Below, in pieces: positions 7,735 to 15,788 of a DNA stretch of 20,017 bases; position 1 is the first letter of the stretch; each line of letters starts with the position of its first letter. The stretch spans positions 1 through 20,017 of the forward strand of contig JANXTQ010000161.1 in NCBI GenBank assembly GCA_025352305.1, given 5' to 3'. The notes beneath the pieces were generated by a model. It was not told the DNA's origin, searched no databases, and worked only from the letters and a program-made list of their open reading frames with translations. Both the position numbers and the translations under genes were made by a program. The DNA is from Actinomycetes bacterium. GTDB lineage: Bacteria; Actinomycetota; Acidimicrobiia; Acidimicrobiales; RAAP-2.

Positions 7735-9290
7735 CCCAGTCCCTTGCCAAGCATGACTTCAATGAATGTCGGTCCGCTCGTTACGTAGGATTTCTGCAGG
7801 GCCGTTGTGAACTCGTCGAGGCTGCGTACGCGGGTGCCCGGTACTCCCATTGATCCGGCCAGCGCCGTGAGATTCAGTTCAGGGTTGTCGAGGTCCAGCA
7901 TCTGGCGAGACGCGTCGCCCTCCGAGGTCGCTCCGACGCGCTGCAACTCGAGATTCAAGATTCCGTAACTGCGGTTCGAGAGTGCCACGACGGTGACGTC
8001 CAGTCCCTCGCGCGCCATAGACCACAGTGCCTGCGACGTGTACATCATGGATCCGTCGGCTTCAAAGGCCACGACGCGTCGGCCCCCTCCGCCCATGGCG
8101 GCTCCGAGAGCGGACGGCAGTCCGAATCCAATCGCGCCACCGGTGAGCGTCAGCCACTCGTGAGGCGGCGCGAACTTCGTGGAGTTGAATAAGTGCAGCC
8201 CTCCGGTATTGGACTCATCCACAACGATGACATCGTCGGGCATGGTGGCGCCGAAGGCCGCCGCCATGGTCCCGGGGGTGAGGTCGCCCGTCGGCAGTGC
8301 GGGACGCTCGCCACTTTCAATCGCGACCTCGGGCGCCTTTAGGGCCGCGACAATCTCACTGAGCGCGGCGTGCACGTCGCTGCCGGGGACGGCAATTGAG
8401 AGGACCTCACAGTTTGCACCTACGACCCGACTGGGAATATCGGGATAGGCAAAAAAACCGACCGGTTCATTCGCCCCACATAACAGCAGCGCGTCGACAT
8501 CTTTGAGTTGACTAATTGCGAACTCACTCAAATAGATCAGTCGTTCCGGCTGAGCGATTCCGGCCCCGTGGTCCTGATTGGCCGGAAACGTCTCGGTGAT
8601 AACGCGCGCCCCGGTCGCGGCGCTGATGCGCATGGCCAACGCCATGGTCTCGCGACGCACCGCGCTGCCGCCCAAAAAGAGAGCTGCTTTTTTCTCACGG
8701 AGAGCACGAAGTGCTTCGTTGATCTGTGCCGACGCCGGAGCGGACGGGGAACGATGAGAGTGAACCGGCCACGAGGTGGGCGTCGCGCTGAGCTCTCCCC
8801 ACGACGCATCAGCGGGTAAGACCAACGTCGCAATTTGACCGGGCGGACCGTAGGCCGCGCGAACGGCGTCGGCCGCGTCGCCGGCTACATCGTCGGGACG
8901 CGCACTGCGGCGATACCAACCCGAGACAGCACGAGAGATGGACTCAATATCACTCTGCAGAGGGGCGTCGAAACGAGAGTGGTAGGTCGCGTGATCGCCC
9001 ACGACGTTGATGATCGGCGTGCGCGCTCGGCGTGCGTTGTGAAGGTTCGCGAGGCCGTTTCCGAGACCGGGACCGAGATGCAGCAACGTCGCCGCGGGTT
9101 TGCCGGTGACGCGAGCGTAACCATCAGCCGCACCGGTCGCGACTCCCTCAAAGAGACAGAGCACACCGCGAAAGTCCGGAACGGCGTCGAGCGCCGCGAC
9201 GAAGTGCATCTCCGAGGTTCCGGGATTGGAAAAACAGACCTCCACGCCATTAGCGCGAAGCGTGGAGAGAAGTGAGACGGCACCGTTCAT
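7731..9290 (-). CDS. ThDP-dependent enzyme, acetolactate synthase/benzoylformate decarboxylase-like
   Basis: Predicted 519-residue ThDP enzyme with the usual order: PYR domain (1-165), central domain (about 185-315) and PP domain (about 340-510). Glu48 in CLFEGVATG is the cofactor-activating glutamate. The PP motif is ADGSMM (411-416) with Asn439 closing the metal-binding motif, although the usual leading Gly is Ala. The N-terminal NPGTSE and LLHLGPGLGN (His71) resemble benzoylformate decarboxylase, where the equivalents of Ser26 and His70 act on the substrate. The region that carries the second active-site His in that enzyme reads EPVGFFAYPD here, with no His. Coupled by an ATGA overlap to the FAD oxidase upstream, which fits oxidation then decarboxylation of a 2-hydroxy acid. 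A standard anabolic acetolactate synthase is less likely, since no small subunit is adjacent. Confidence 0.85.
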   Translation of the reverse strand: MNGAVSLLSTLRANGVEVCFSNPGTSEMHFVAALDAVPDFRGVLCLFEGVATGAADGYARVTGKPAATLLHLGPGLGNGLANLHNARRARTPIINVVGDHATYHSRFDAPLQSDIESISRAVSGWYRRSARPDDVAGDAADAVRAAYGPPGQIATLVLPADASWGELSATPTSWPVHSHRSPSAPASAQINEALRALREKKAALFLGGSAVRRETMALAMRISAATGARVITETFPANQDHGAGIAQPERLIYLSEFAISQLKDVDALLLCGANEPVGFFAYPDIPSRVVGANCEVLSIAVPGSDVHAALSEIVAALKAPEVAIESGERPALPTGDLTPGTMAAAFGATMPDDVIVVDESNTGGLHLFNSTKFAPPHEWLTLTGGAIGFGLPSALGAAMGGGGRRVVAFEADGSMMYTSQALWSMAREGLDVTVVALSNRSYGILNLELQRVGATSEGDASRQMLDLDNPELNLTALAGSMGVPGTRVRSLDEFTTALQKSYVTSGPTFIEVMLGKGLG

Positions 9291-10681
9291 GGTGAGGGCC
9301 TTTCGTCGAGAAGTCGATACGGGTTGAGTAGTCCGCGGGGGTCAAACACTTTTTTTATCTGGCGTTGCAGGTCAATGAGCAACGGATCGCTGAGCGCAAG
9401 AAAGTCCGCCTGCTTGTCCATTCCAATGCCGTGCTCGCCCGAAATTGCTCCGCCGAGTGACACGGCGTAAGCAAACAGTTCATGTAGCAGCGCCGCACGA
9501 CGTTCGTCGTCGGGTTGATAGAGCGAGAAGTGAACGTTGCCGTCTCCAACGTGACCGCAACCAACGAGAAAACTCTCGTGCGCGAGAGCCATCTCTTGAG
9601 CGCGCTCAATGAAATTTGGCACCTTCGATCGAGGAACCACGACGTCAATAATTTCGTGCGCACCCGCAGCCTTGGCGTTCCAAAAGGCTCTCTCACGCGC
9701 CTCAATGAGCGCCGTGGCGGAATGACTCGGCAGTACGTAGACGTCGAGCGCTCCGGCGCCATCGAGCAGTTCACCCAGCGCTTCGATATCGCCCTCGAGT
9801 TGAGCCTGCGTTCGAGTTTCGAGAACGATGATCAGGTACGCCAAGGTCTGTTGTGCCACCGCTGCGTCAACGCCGAGCTCTAAGCCGGCGGCGTTCGTGA
9901 CCGACGCCATCGTTAGTACGTCGAGGTACTCCAAGATCGCTGGCTCCAAGCCGGATGACACAATGCGAGGAACAACCGTCGTGACCTCCTGCACACTCGA
10001 AAACGGTGCCAGCACCGTTGCTGCATGCTCCAACTGCGGTGACAACTTGAGCGTGACTTCGGTGACCAGAGCGAGCGTTCCCTCGGAGCCCACGACTAAT
10101 TGAGTCAGGTCGTAGCCCGAGGAGGATTTGACAACGGGACCGCCGCTTCTCACGACCGTTCCGTCCATCAACACCATCTCCAGTCCGAGGATGTGTTGGC
10201 GCGTCACGCCGTGGCGAACGGCGCGCATTCCACCGGCGTTGGTATTGACGTTGCCGCCGAGACTGCCCGAGAGTTCTCCCGGATACACCGGATAGCGCAG
10301 ACCGTGTCCCTTTAACGCCTCGTCCAGTTCGCGCAGAGTGATGCCCGGTTGTACGACGGCCACGTGGTCGCCTTCATCGATGCTGAGCACGTGATTCATT
10401 TTGGAAAAGCTCACCACTAGGCCACCGTTGACCGGTGTCGCGCCTCCCGAAAGTCCGGTTCCTGATCCTCGTGGCGTGAGCGCAAGGCCGTGCTGGCTCG
10501 CGAATCGGGCGATTGCTTGCACATCAGCGGTGCTGCGCGGGCGCAGCACCGCGAGGGGCGTGACGCTGCGTTGATGCAACGATTCGTCGTGCAGATCGTC
10601 CGGATTGATGGACTCGCCGCTGGCTACCGCGTCGGCGCCAAGTAACCGCGTGAGCTCACTGAGCAGTTCGTGCGTCTCCAC
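9287..10681 (-). CDS. FAD-binding 2-hydroxy-acid oxidase/dehydrogenase, GlcD/D-lactate dehydrogenase family
   Basis: Predicted 464-residue flavoprotein of the VAO/PCMH superfamily that oxidises 2-hydroxy acids (glycolate, D-lactate, D-2-hydroxyglutarate and similar) to 2-oxo acids. The FAD-binding domain shows PRGSGTGLSGGATPVNGG (70-87), SLGGNVNTNAGG (140-151) and VVGSEGTLALVTEV (197-209). The C-terminal domain has the substrate and metal motif CGHVGDGNVHF (375-385) and SGEHGIGMDK (414-423). Length is typical. No GlcE or GlcF partner is present, so electrons probably pass to another acceptor. The GTG start overlaps the helicase end by 26 nt, and the stop overlaps the ThDP-enzyme start by 4 nt. 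I would not commit to a substrate. Confidence 0.9.
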   Translation of the reverse strand: METHELLSELTRLLGADAVASGESINPDDLHDESLHQRSVTPLAVLRPRSTADVQAIARFASQHGLALTPRGSGTGLSGGATPVNGGLVVSFSKMNHVLSIDEGDHVAVVQPGITLRELDEALKGHGLRYPVYPGELSGSLGGNVNTNAGGMRAVRHGVTRQHILGLEMVLMDGTVVRSGGPVVKSSSGYDLTQLVVGSEGTLALVTEVTLKLSPQLEHAATVLAPFSSVQEVTTVVPRIVSSGLEPAILEYLDVLTMASVTNAAGLELGVDAAVAQQTLAYLIIVLETRTQAQLEGDIEALGELLDGAGALDVYVLPSHSATALIEARERAFWNAKAAGAHEIIDVVVPRSKVPNFIERAQEMALAHESFLVGCGHVGDGNVHFSLYQPDDERRAALLHELFAYAVSLGGAISGEHGIGMDKQADFLALSDPLLIDLQRQIKKVFDPRGLLNPYRLLDERPSP

Positions 10682-12278
10682 TGTCGCGCAACGCTACTTG
10701 GGACTGAGAGCGCTCCAGATCACGACGAATTGACGCAATGCGCTCGCGCACGTCATCTCCGCGCAGAGGGGCTAGTTCTTGGGTACGCACGTCGAGGGCG
10801 GCGTTGATGGAAACGAGGAATCTCGACGCCACTCGTTGAGGACGTCGGGGATCGTTACGACCCTTGGACCACGTAATTAGCAAGGACGTTTCGGCCCGGG
10901 TGAGCGCCACGTAGGCGAGACGTTGCTCTTCGGCGATGTCGGCTTCGCTCGAGGCGTTGTAGTGCGGAAGGAGGCCTTCGCTAAATCCAACGACCGCGAC
11001 GTGTTGCCATTCAAGTCCCTTGGCCCGGTGAATCGTCGCTAAAGCCACCGCGTCGGTGACGTCGCTGGTCACAGCGCGTGAACTGGAGTCGTTGCCCAAC
11101 AGGTCGCTGGCCGGCGAATGTTCGGCGCCGAGGCGCTCGAAGGGAATATCGGCGCTCGAAAGTGCCTGAGCGAACAGTTCCAACTGCGCGTTCGTTCTCG
11201 CCAAGACGGCCATGGAGCGCCACGGAGAACCGGGTTGACGTTTAGAGCGAAGCCACTGAGTCACCTTGTTTGCTTCGTCGAGATCGGTGTCATAGACGCG
11301 TACCAGCGGAAGGTCCCCATCGTCCTTAGCGGGGGTGATGGGAGAAACTCCCGATTCGAGCAGGGTGCTCGCGATTTCGACAATGTGCCGCGTAGAGCGG
11401 TGATTGCGGGTGAGGTCCAGTACCACCGTGTCGGGCCAGGTGTCAAGAACTGCGCGCAACAGTTGAGGGGTGGATCCGTTAAATCCGTAGATCGACTGAT
11501 TCGGGTCGCCCACGCAAAACAGATCGGGATCGTCGCCGGCCATTTGGCGCAACAGATCGAACTGCAGCGGGTTCATGTCTTGAGCCTCATCAACAAACAG
11601 CGCTCGATTGCGGTGACGAAACGCGGCGAGCACCGCGGGCTGCGTGCGAAGCAACTCTCCCGCTTCGCCGAGCAGCAGGTCAAAGTCAACAACGCCTCGG
11701 CTCTTGCACAGTCCCACGTAGCGATCGAGAAGTTCGGCGAACTGCGCCGGAGCGAGCGGGCCCTGTCGACGCAGTCGGCTCACTCGCTTGGCGTAGGTCG
11801 TGGCGTTAAGACCTTGACTGAGCGCCCAGCCAATTTCTTGCTCCACTCGCGGGAGTTGCCACTCTTCAAGTTTGATCACGCCGTCGCTTCGCAGTTGGGC
11901 CGCGAGCGCGGTGCTCAGGCGTCGACGATTGGGTTCAATAGTTAACGGTCGCAGGTCGTGGTCCGCGCGAAACTCATTAACAATGCTCAGCGCGGCGCGG
12001 TGAAAAGTGCCCGCTCGCACGTCGCGAACCCCGGCACGAAAGAGCCGTTGTCGCAGTTGATCGCCCGCTTTGCGAGTGAAGGTCATTGCGAGAACATGGT
12101 CCGAAGCCACGTCTCCCATCTCCACGCGTCGCTGAATGCGCAAGGTCAATACGTGGGTCTTTCCACTGCCGGCCGTCGCACGTACGAGCAGACGTCGCTT
12201 AGTTGACGTCACCGCTTCGCGCTGCTCCAAGGTGAGCCCGTTTAAGAGTGCGTCGGAGAAGTGCGTCGGCTCATCCAT
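10656..12278 (-). CDS. Short UvrD/PcrA-like superfamily 1A DNA helicase lacking most of subdomain 2B
   Basis: Predicted 540-residue SF1A helicase. Motifs in order: Q-motif region GLTLEQREAV, Walker A ATAGSGKT (34-41), AGTFHRAA (89-96), Walker B VDEAQD (229-234), GDPNQSIYGFNG (257-268), TRNHRST (290-296), LARTNAQ (359-365), TIHRAKGLEW (415-424) and VALTRAE (457-463). Only about 30 residues separate the LARTNAQ-SADIPFERLG segment from TIHRAKGLEW; UvrD/PcrA normally has a 2B subdomain of well over 100 residues there. After the last motif about 75 residues remain, with no HRDC domain or cysteine cluster such as in UvrD2. Probably a DNA repair helicase/translocase. ATG 12278 is chosen because the upstream extension overlaps the divergent promoter and lacks family similarity. 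Confidence 0.9.
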   Translation of the reverse strand: MDEPTHFSDALLNGLTLEQREAVTSTKRRLLVRATAGSGKTHVLTLRIQRRVEMGDVASDHVLAMTFTRKAGDQLRQRLFRAGVRDVRAGTFHRAALSIVNEFRADHDLRPLTIEPNRRRLSTALAAQLRSDGVIKLEEWQLPRVEQEIGWALSQGLNATTYAKRVSRLRRQGPLAPAQFAELLDRYVGLCKSRGVVDFDLLLGEAGELLRTQPAVLAAFRHRNRALFVDEAQDMNPLQFDLLRQMAGDDPDLFCVGDPNQSIYGFNGSTPQLLRAVLDTWPDTVVLDLTRNHRSTRHIVEIASTLLESGVSPITPAKDDGDLPLVRVYDTDLDEANKVTQWLRSKRQPGSPWRSMAVLARTNAQLELFAQALSSADIPFERLGAEHSPASDLLGNDSSSRAVTSDVTDAVALATIHRAKGLEWQHVAVVGFSEGLLPHYNASSEADIAEEQRLAYVALTRAETSLLITWSKGRNDPRRPQRVASRFLVSINAALDVRTQELAPLRGDDVRERIASIRRDLERSQSQVALRDSGDARTAQ

Positions 12279-12288
12279 AACGTTGCTG

Positions 12289-12294
12289 AGGCTA
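12289..12294 (-). promoter_or_regulatory. Candidate -10 element of the helicase-oxidase-ThDP unit
   Basis: The minus strand reads TAGCCT followed by ten nucleotides and ATG at 12278. With the usual 6-7 nt from -10 to transcription start this would give a leader of about 3-4 nt, near-leaderless but less clean than the other cases in this window. No Shine-Dalgarno sequence is visible between it and the ATG. Confidence 0.35.
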
Positions 12295-12326
12295 GAGGAG
12301 ACCACTGACGCGCCCACGCGCGTCAC

Positions 12327-12332
12327 TAACCT
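12327..12332 (+). promoter_or_regulatory. Predicted leaderless promoter -10 element of the hydrolase-mur-ddl unit
   Basis: TAACCT is followed by seven nucleotides (GACGGTC) and GTG at 12340. No Shine-Dalgarno sequence precedes the start. A -35-like CTGACG at 12305-12310 lies 16 nt upstream, matching four of six positions of TTGACA. The element sits back to back with the helicase promoter in about 60 bp. Confidence 0.5.
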
Positions 12333-12339
12333 GACGGTC

Positions 12340-13086
12340 GTGCTGAAGGCTTTCGCGAGTGGGACCATTTTTGGCGAAACCTACGGCGAGGGTCCGGTAA
12401 AAGTCGTGTGGCTGCACGGCTGGGCGCGCAGCGCCAGCGACTTTTCGCCCGCCGCGCGCCTCCTAGCGAGCCGCGGCGTCTGCTCGGTGGCGCTCGATCT
12501 TCCGGGATTTGGATCCTCTCCACTGCCGCAGCGCGCCGGGGGAGCGCGCTACTACGGCGAACTGCTCAACAGTGCTCTCGACGAGATCTCCTCGGAGCCC
12601 CTGACAATCGTGGGCCACTCGTTTGGCGGCCGCGTGGCACTGTGTTTCGCCGCTGTTCACCCGGACCGGGTCCACGCTCTGGTGCTGAGCGGAACGCCAC
12701 TTCTTCGCGCAGCGCCCGGACGCTCGGCGTGGCGATTTCGTCTGATTCGCTCTCTCGTTAAATGGCGCGTACTTAACGAGCGCACGTTGGAAAAAGCTCG
12801 ACAACGTTACGGCTCGAGTGACTACCGCAACGCCACCGGTCGTCTGCGTGAGATTTTTGTCGCCACCGTTAATGAGTCCTACGAAGTAGAACTATCGCGT
12901 TGGCAGGGACCAACGACCTTGTTGTGGGGAGCTGCGGACTCCGAAGTTCCGGTAGCCGTGGCGCAGCGCGCGAGCGAACTACTCGCCGGCAAAGTGAAAG
13001 TTGAAGTGACTCCCGGTGTCGGACACCTCAGCGTTACTGAGGACCCCACGTCACTGGTTCATGAGGTCGAGGCGGTCATGGCGTGA
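12340..13086 (+). CDS. Alpha/beta-fold hydrolase in mur/ddl cassette
   Basis: Predicted 248-residue alpha/beta hydrolase. Features seen: oxyanion segment WLHGWARSASDF (24-35), DLPGFGSSP, nucleophile elbow VGHSFGGRVA (Ser94), candidate acid Asp200 in WGAADSEVP and candidate His229 in GVGHLSV, so the triad looks complete. The substrate is unknown; the coupling to cell-wall genes (GTGA overlap with the Mur-ligase gene) suggests an envelope substrate, but that is inference. The GTG at 12340 is chosen because it follows a leaderless -10 element, precedes the first residues consistent with the family, and avoids overlap with the divergent helicase gene. There is no signal peptide. Confidence 0.85.
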   Translation: MLKAFASGTIFGETYGEGPVKVVWLHGWARSASDFSPAARLLASRGVCSVALDLPGFGSSPLPQRAGGARYYGELLNSALDEISSEPLTIVGHSFGGRVALCFAAVHPDRVHALVLSGTPLLRAAPGRSAWRFRLIRSLVKWRVLNERTLEKARQRYGSSDYRNATGRLREIFVATVNESYEVELSRWQGPTTLLWGAADSEVPVAVAQRASELLAGKVKVEVTPGVGHLSVTEDPTSLVHEVEAVMA

Positions 13087-14651
13087 GTTTCGTGCACCTC
13101 GTCGCGGGTGTCATTGTGGCCGTCGGCGCCGTGACTGGGATGGCGATGGCTCTACTTCGTTGGCTTCGAGTTCTGCAACGTGAGCACTACGAGGCAAACG
13201 CTCCGCTTCGTTTCTATCTGCGTTGGGCGTGGCCGCGCGTCGGCGCGCCCTCTCGGCCCTCTGCACGTCGTCCGCTTCCGTGGTGCTACGTCGCGATGAC
13301 TGTTGTTGTTGTTCTGATCGGTGTTGGCCAGGGGGAGGTGGCTCTGGGTGCAGCGAGTATTGGCGCGATTGTTTTTCCGATTCATCTGACGGTTCGCGGC
13401 CGAACGGGTTCACTCGACTGGACCCGACGCTTAATCACTACTGCGCTCGTTGCGAAAGTTGTTTCCGCGATCGTTCTGATCGTCGTGGCGCAGATCTCTT
13501 CGTGGTGGGTGGCAGGAGTCGTTGTTCTCATCGGCGTGCCCGCGTGGGTGGGCGCCGCCGCGTTGATTACTCAGCCGTACGAGAATTTTCGCGCTCGACG
13601 TTTCGTTAACTCCGCAACTGAGCGTTTGCGTGTCGTGGCGCCCCGAGTCGTCGCGATTACCGGTTCTTTCGGCAAGACCTCCACCAAGCAACATCTGGCC
13701 GAACTAATGGGCGCTCGCCACGGCGTACTGCCCAGTCCGCGCAGTTACAACAACCGCGCGGGGCTCTCTCGAGCGATTAACGAAAATCTCACCGACGCGA
13801 CGCGCATATTCATCGCCGAAATGGGAACGTACGGTCCCGGCGAGATTGCGGCGTTATGCGAATGGTGCCCTCCCGAGATCGCGGTGATCACCGCTATTGG
13901 CCCAGTGCACCTCGAGCGAATGGGATCGCTCGAGGTCATTGAGGCCGCGAAGTTTGAGATCACTCAGCGGGCCCCGACCGTTGTTATCAATATTGACGAT
14001 GAGCGTCTCGCTCGTTGGCCGCAGCGACTCACGGCCCAGTCCAAACGGGTGCGCACCGCGAGTTCGCAGCGCACTGACGCCGACGTGCAAGTGGCCATGG
14101 TCGGCGAACGGTGGCGCATTACCGTTGACGGCGTCGTCGAAGCTATTGCGCCTCCGGTCGTGGGCGTTCACCCGTCGAACTTGGCCGTGGCCATTGCAAC
14201 GGCGTTGGAGCTGGGGTTGACCGTGCCCGAAATGATCTCTCGTCTCGCGCACTTGAGTGTGGTTGCCAATCGCATGGTCGTTGCCACGGCGCCGTCGGGA
14301 GTGATGGTGATTGACGACACCTTTAACGCCAATCCACAGGGCGCAGCATCGGCCCTGGCGACCCTGAAGGCCCTGCCGATTGACGGACGTCGCGTCGTTG
14401 TTTCGCCCGGAATTATTGAAATGGGAAGCGAACAGTCCCAGGCCAACGAGCAGCTGGGCCGCGCGACCAAAGAGTTGGGCGCCGAACTGCTCGTGGTCGC
14501 ACGAACGAACGCGGCCGCGCTCGTCAAGGGCTACGGCGCCGGTGCACAGCGAGTTGAAATTCGTGAGAACGCCGTTGAGTGGGTGCGCGCGAATCTGGGT
14601 CCGGGCGACGGAGTGTTGTACCTCAACGACTTGCCCGACCAGTACCCTTAG
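13083..14651 (+). CDS. Membrane-anchored MurF-like Mur ligase
   Basis: Predicted 522-residue protein joining an N-terminal membrane domain to a Mur ligase. Hydrophobic segments lie at about 4-28, 67-103 (one or two passes), 120-137 and 143-163. The ligase half has the P-loop ITGSFGKTSTKQH (192-204), SYNNRAGLSRAIN (221-233), AEMGTYGPGEI (245-255), AIGPVHLERMGSLE (271-284), Lys290 in the position typical of Mur ligases, and IDDTFNANPQG (410-420). DTFNANP is the MurF-type C-terminal signature, so the family adds D-Ala-D-Ala or a similar unit to a UDP-MurNAc-peptide or lipid-linked precursor. The usual MurF N-terminal UDP-substrate domain is absent, replaced by the membrane domain. The start overlaps the hydrolase stop (GTGA) and ddl follows after 30 nt. 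It may be an alternative MurF rather than the dcw-cluster enzyme. Confidence 0.85.
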   Translation: MSFVHLVAGVIVAVGAVTGMAMALLRWLRVLQREHYEANAPLRFYLRWAWPRVGAPSRPSARRPLPWCYVAMTVVVVLIGVGQGEVALGAASIGAIVFPIHLTVRGRTGSLDWTRRLITTALVAKVVSAIVLIVVAQISSWWVAGVVVLIGVPAWVGAAALITQPYENFRARRFVNSATERLRVVAPRVVAITGSFGKTSTKQHLAELMGARHGVLPSPRSYNNRAGLSRAINENLTDATRIFIAEMGTYGPGEIAALCEWCPPEIAVITAIGPVHLERMGSLEVIEAAKFEITQRAPTVVINIDDERLARWPQRLTAQSKRVRTASSQRTDADVQVAMVGERWRITVDGVVEAIAPPVVGVHPSNLAVAIATALELGLTVPEMISRLAHLSVVANRMVVATAPSGVMVIDDTFNANPQGAASALATLKALPIDGRRVVVSPGIIEMGSEQSQANEQLGRATKELGAELLVVARTNAAALVKGYGAGAQRVEIRENAVEWVRANLGPGDGVLYLNDLPDQYP

Positions 14652-14671
14652 TGGGCTAAAGACGCGAAAAC

Positions 14672-14677
14672 GGGGTG
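14672..14677 (+). promoter_or_regulatory. Candidate ribosome-binding site of ddl
   Basis: GGGGTG followed by CGAC and GTG at 14682. It resembles the GGAGGTG anti-16S complement in its 3' half. It supports the GTG start, which also begins the conserved SIGVLFGG segment. Confidence 0.35.
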
Positions 14678-14681
14678 CGAC

Positions 14682-15788
14682 GTGAGTATTGGAGTTCTCT
14701 TTGGCGGACCAACGCCCGAGCACGACATCTCCATTCTCACGGGGCTGTTGGCCCTGCGTGAATTAGCCCAGCGCGCCAAGGAGCCCGTCGGGATCTACTG
14801 GTCCAAGACCGGTGCGTTCATGAGCGTTCCCGCGACGACCGAAGCCGAAGCTTTCCTCGGTGGCGTTCCCAAAGGTTCCGTGCCTCTCAGTTTGCGCGTG
14901 GGCACCGACGGCGGATTTTTCGAGGTCGGCGGACGCCTCGCTCGTGAAAAACGTCTCGACATTGACGCCCTGATTGTTGCTACTCACGGCGGGCCCGGCG
15001 AAGACGGCACCATTCAAGGAGCCCTCGACCTCGCTGGTATTTCATACAGTGGCCCGAGCGTCGCCGGCGCGGCCATGGGCATGGATAAGTGGGCGTTTTA
15101 CACGGCGCTTCGTTGTGCTGGCTTGGCCACTCTCGAGCGAGCATTGCTCAATGAATCGACCAGAGAACTCCCCTTTAACGGTCCTTACATTTTGAAGCCC
15201 CGCTTCGGCGGATCCTCCATTGGAATTGATGTCGTGGCCGATCTCGAAACCGCCTCGGCGCGTCTGAGCACCAACGAGCATCTGGCCAACGGCTGCGTGA
15301 TCGAGCCGTACCGCAGCGATCTGCACGACCTACAGATCGCTGTTCGCACCTACCCGCACCTGCAACTGTCGGCCATTGAAAAGCCGATCCGGCGAACCAT
15401 CGACGCCGAAATTCTCAACTACCGCGACAAGTACGTAGGTGGAGAGGGAATGGTCTCAGCACCGCGTGAACTGCCCGCGGTGTTGTCAGTCGAACGTACT
15501 CGCGAGATTGAAGAGTGCGCTCGCGCCATTGTGTCCGTGGCCCAAGTTCGTGGCGTGGCGCGCATTGACTTTCTCGCTAGCGACGACGAGTTGTACATCA
15601 ACGAGATCAACACCGTGCCGGGTTCACTCTCTAAACATCTATTTGTGTCGCCGCCGCTCGCTTTTTCGCAGTTACTCGACGACCTCGTCCGTGAAGCAAT
15701 CGAGCGCCCGACTCATCGCTACAGTTCAGCCGGCGCCGACGGCCTCGTCCTTCGCTCCGCCGGCTCGATCGCGGCCAAACTCGCGTAA
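14682..15788 (+). CDS. ddl: D-alanine--D-alanine ligase
   Basis: Predicted 368-residue cytoplasmic ATP-grasp ligase that joins two D-alanines for peptidoglycan synthesis. Motifs: VLFGGPTPEHDIS (5-17, with Glu13 as the conserved N-terminal glutamate), THGGPGEDGTIQG (101-113), ILKPRFGGSSIGID (170-183, with the conserved Ser pair), NYRDKY (246-251), RIDFL (294-298) and YINEINTVPG (305-314). The Lys-Tyr pair in the omega-loop position (250-251) is the D-Ala-D-Ala type; D-lactate-type ligases carry Phe or other residues there. It follows the MurF-like gene by 30 nt in the same unit, so the two consecutive steps of D-Ala-D-Ala synthesis and ligation are encoded together. The 3' end overlaps the convergent LysM/BTAD gene by 63 bp. 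Confidence 0.95.
   Translation: MSIGVLFGGPTPEHDISILTGLLALRELAQRAKEPVGIYWSKTGAFMSVPATTEAEAFLGGVPKGSVPLSLRVGTDGGFFEVGGRLAREKRLDIDALIVATHGGPGEDGTIQGALDLAGISYSGPSVAGAAMGMDKWAFYTALRCAGLATLERALLNESTRELPFNGPYILKPRFGGSSIGIDVVADLETASARLSTNEHLANGCVIEPYRSDLHDLQIAVRTYPHLQLSAIEKPIRRTIDAEILNYRDKYVGGEGMVSAPRELPAVLSVERTREIEECARAIVSVAQVRGVARIDFLASDDELYINEINTVPGSLSKHLFVSPPLAFSQLLDDLVREAIERPTHRYSSAGADGLVLRSAGSIAAKLA

Noticed and set aside
11118..11945. 275-codon plus-strand open frame inside the helicase gene
   Set aside because: It is antisense to helicase motifs Walker B through motif V; composition and lack of motifs indicate a shadow.
13854..14723. 289-codon minus-strand open frame across the Mur ligase and the ddl start
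   Set aside because: It runs antisense to conserved Mur ligase motifs, has Arg/His/Asn-rich shadow composition and no family features.
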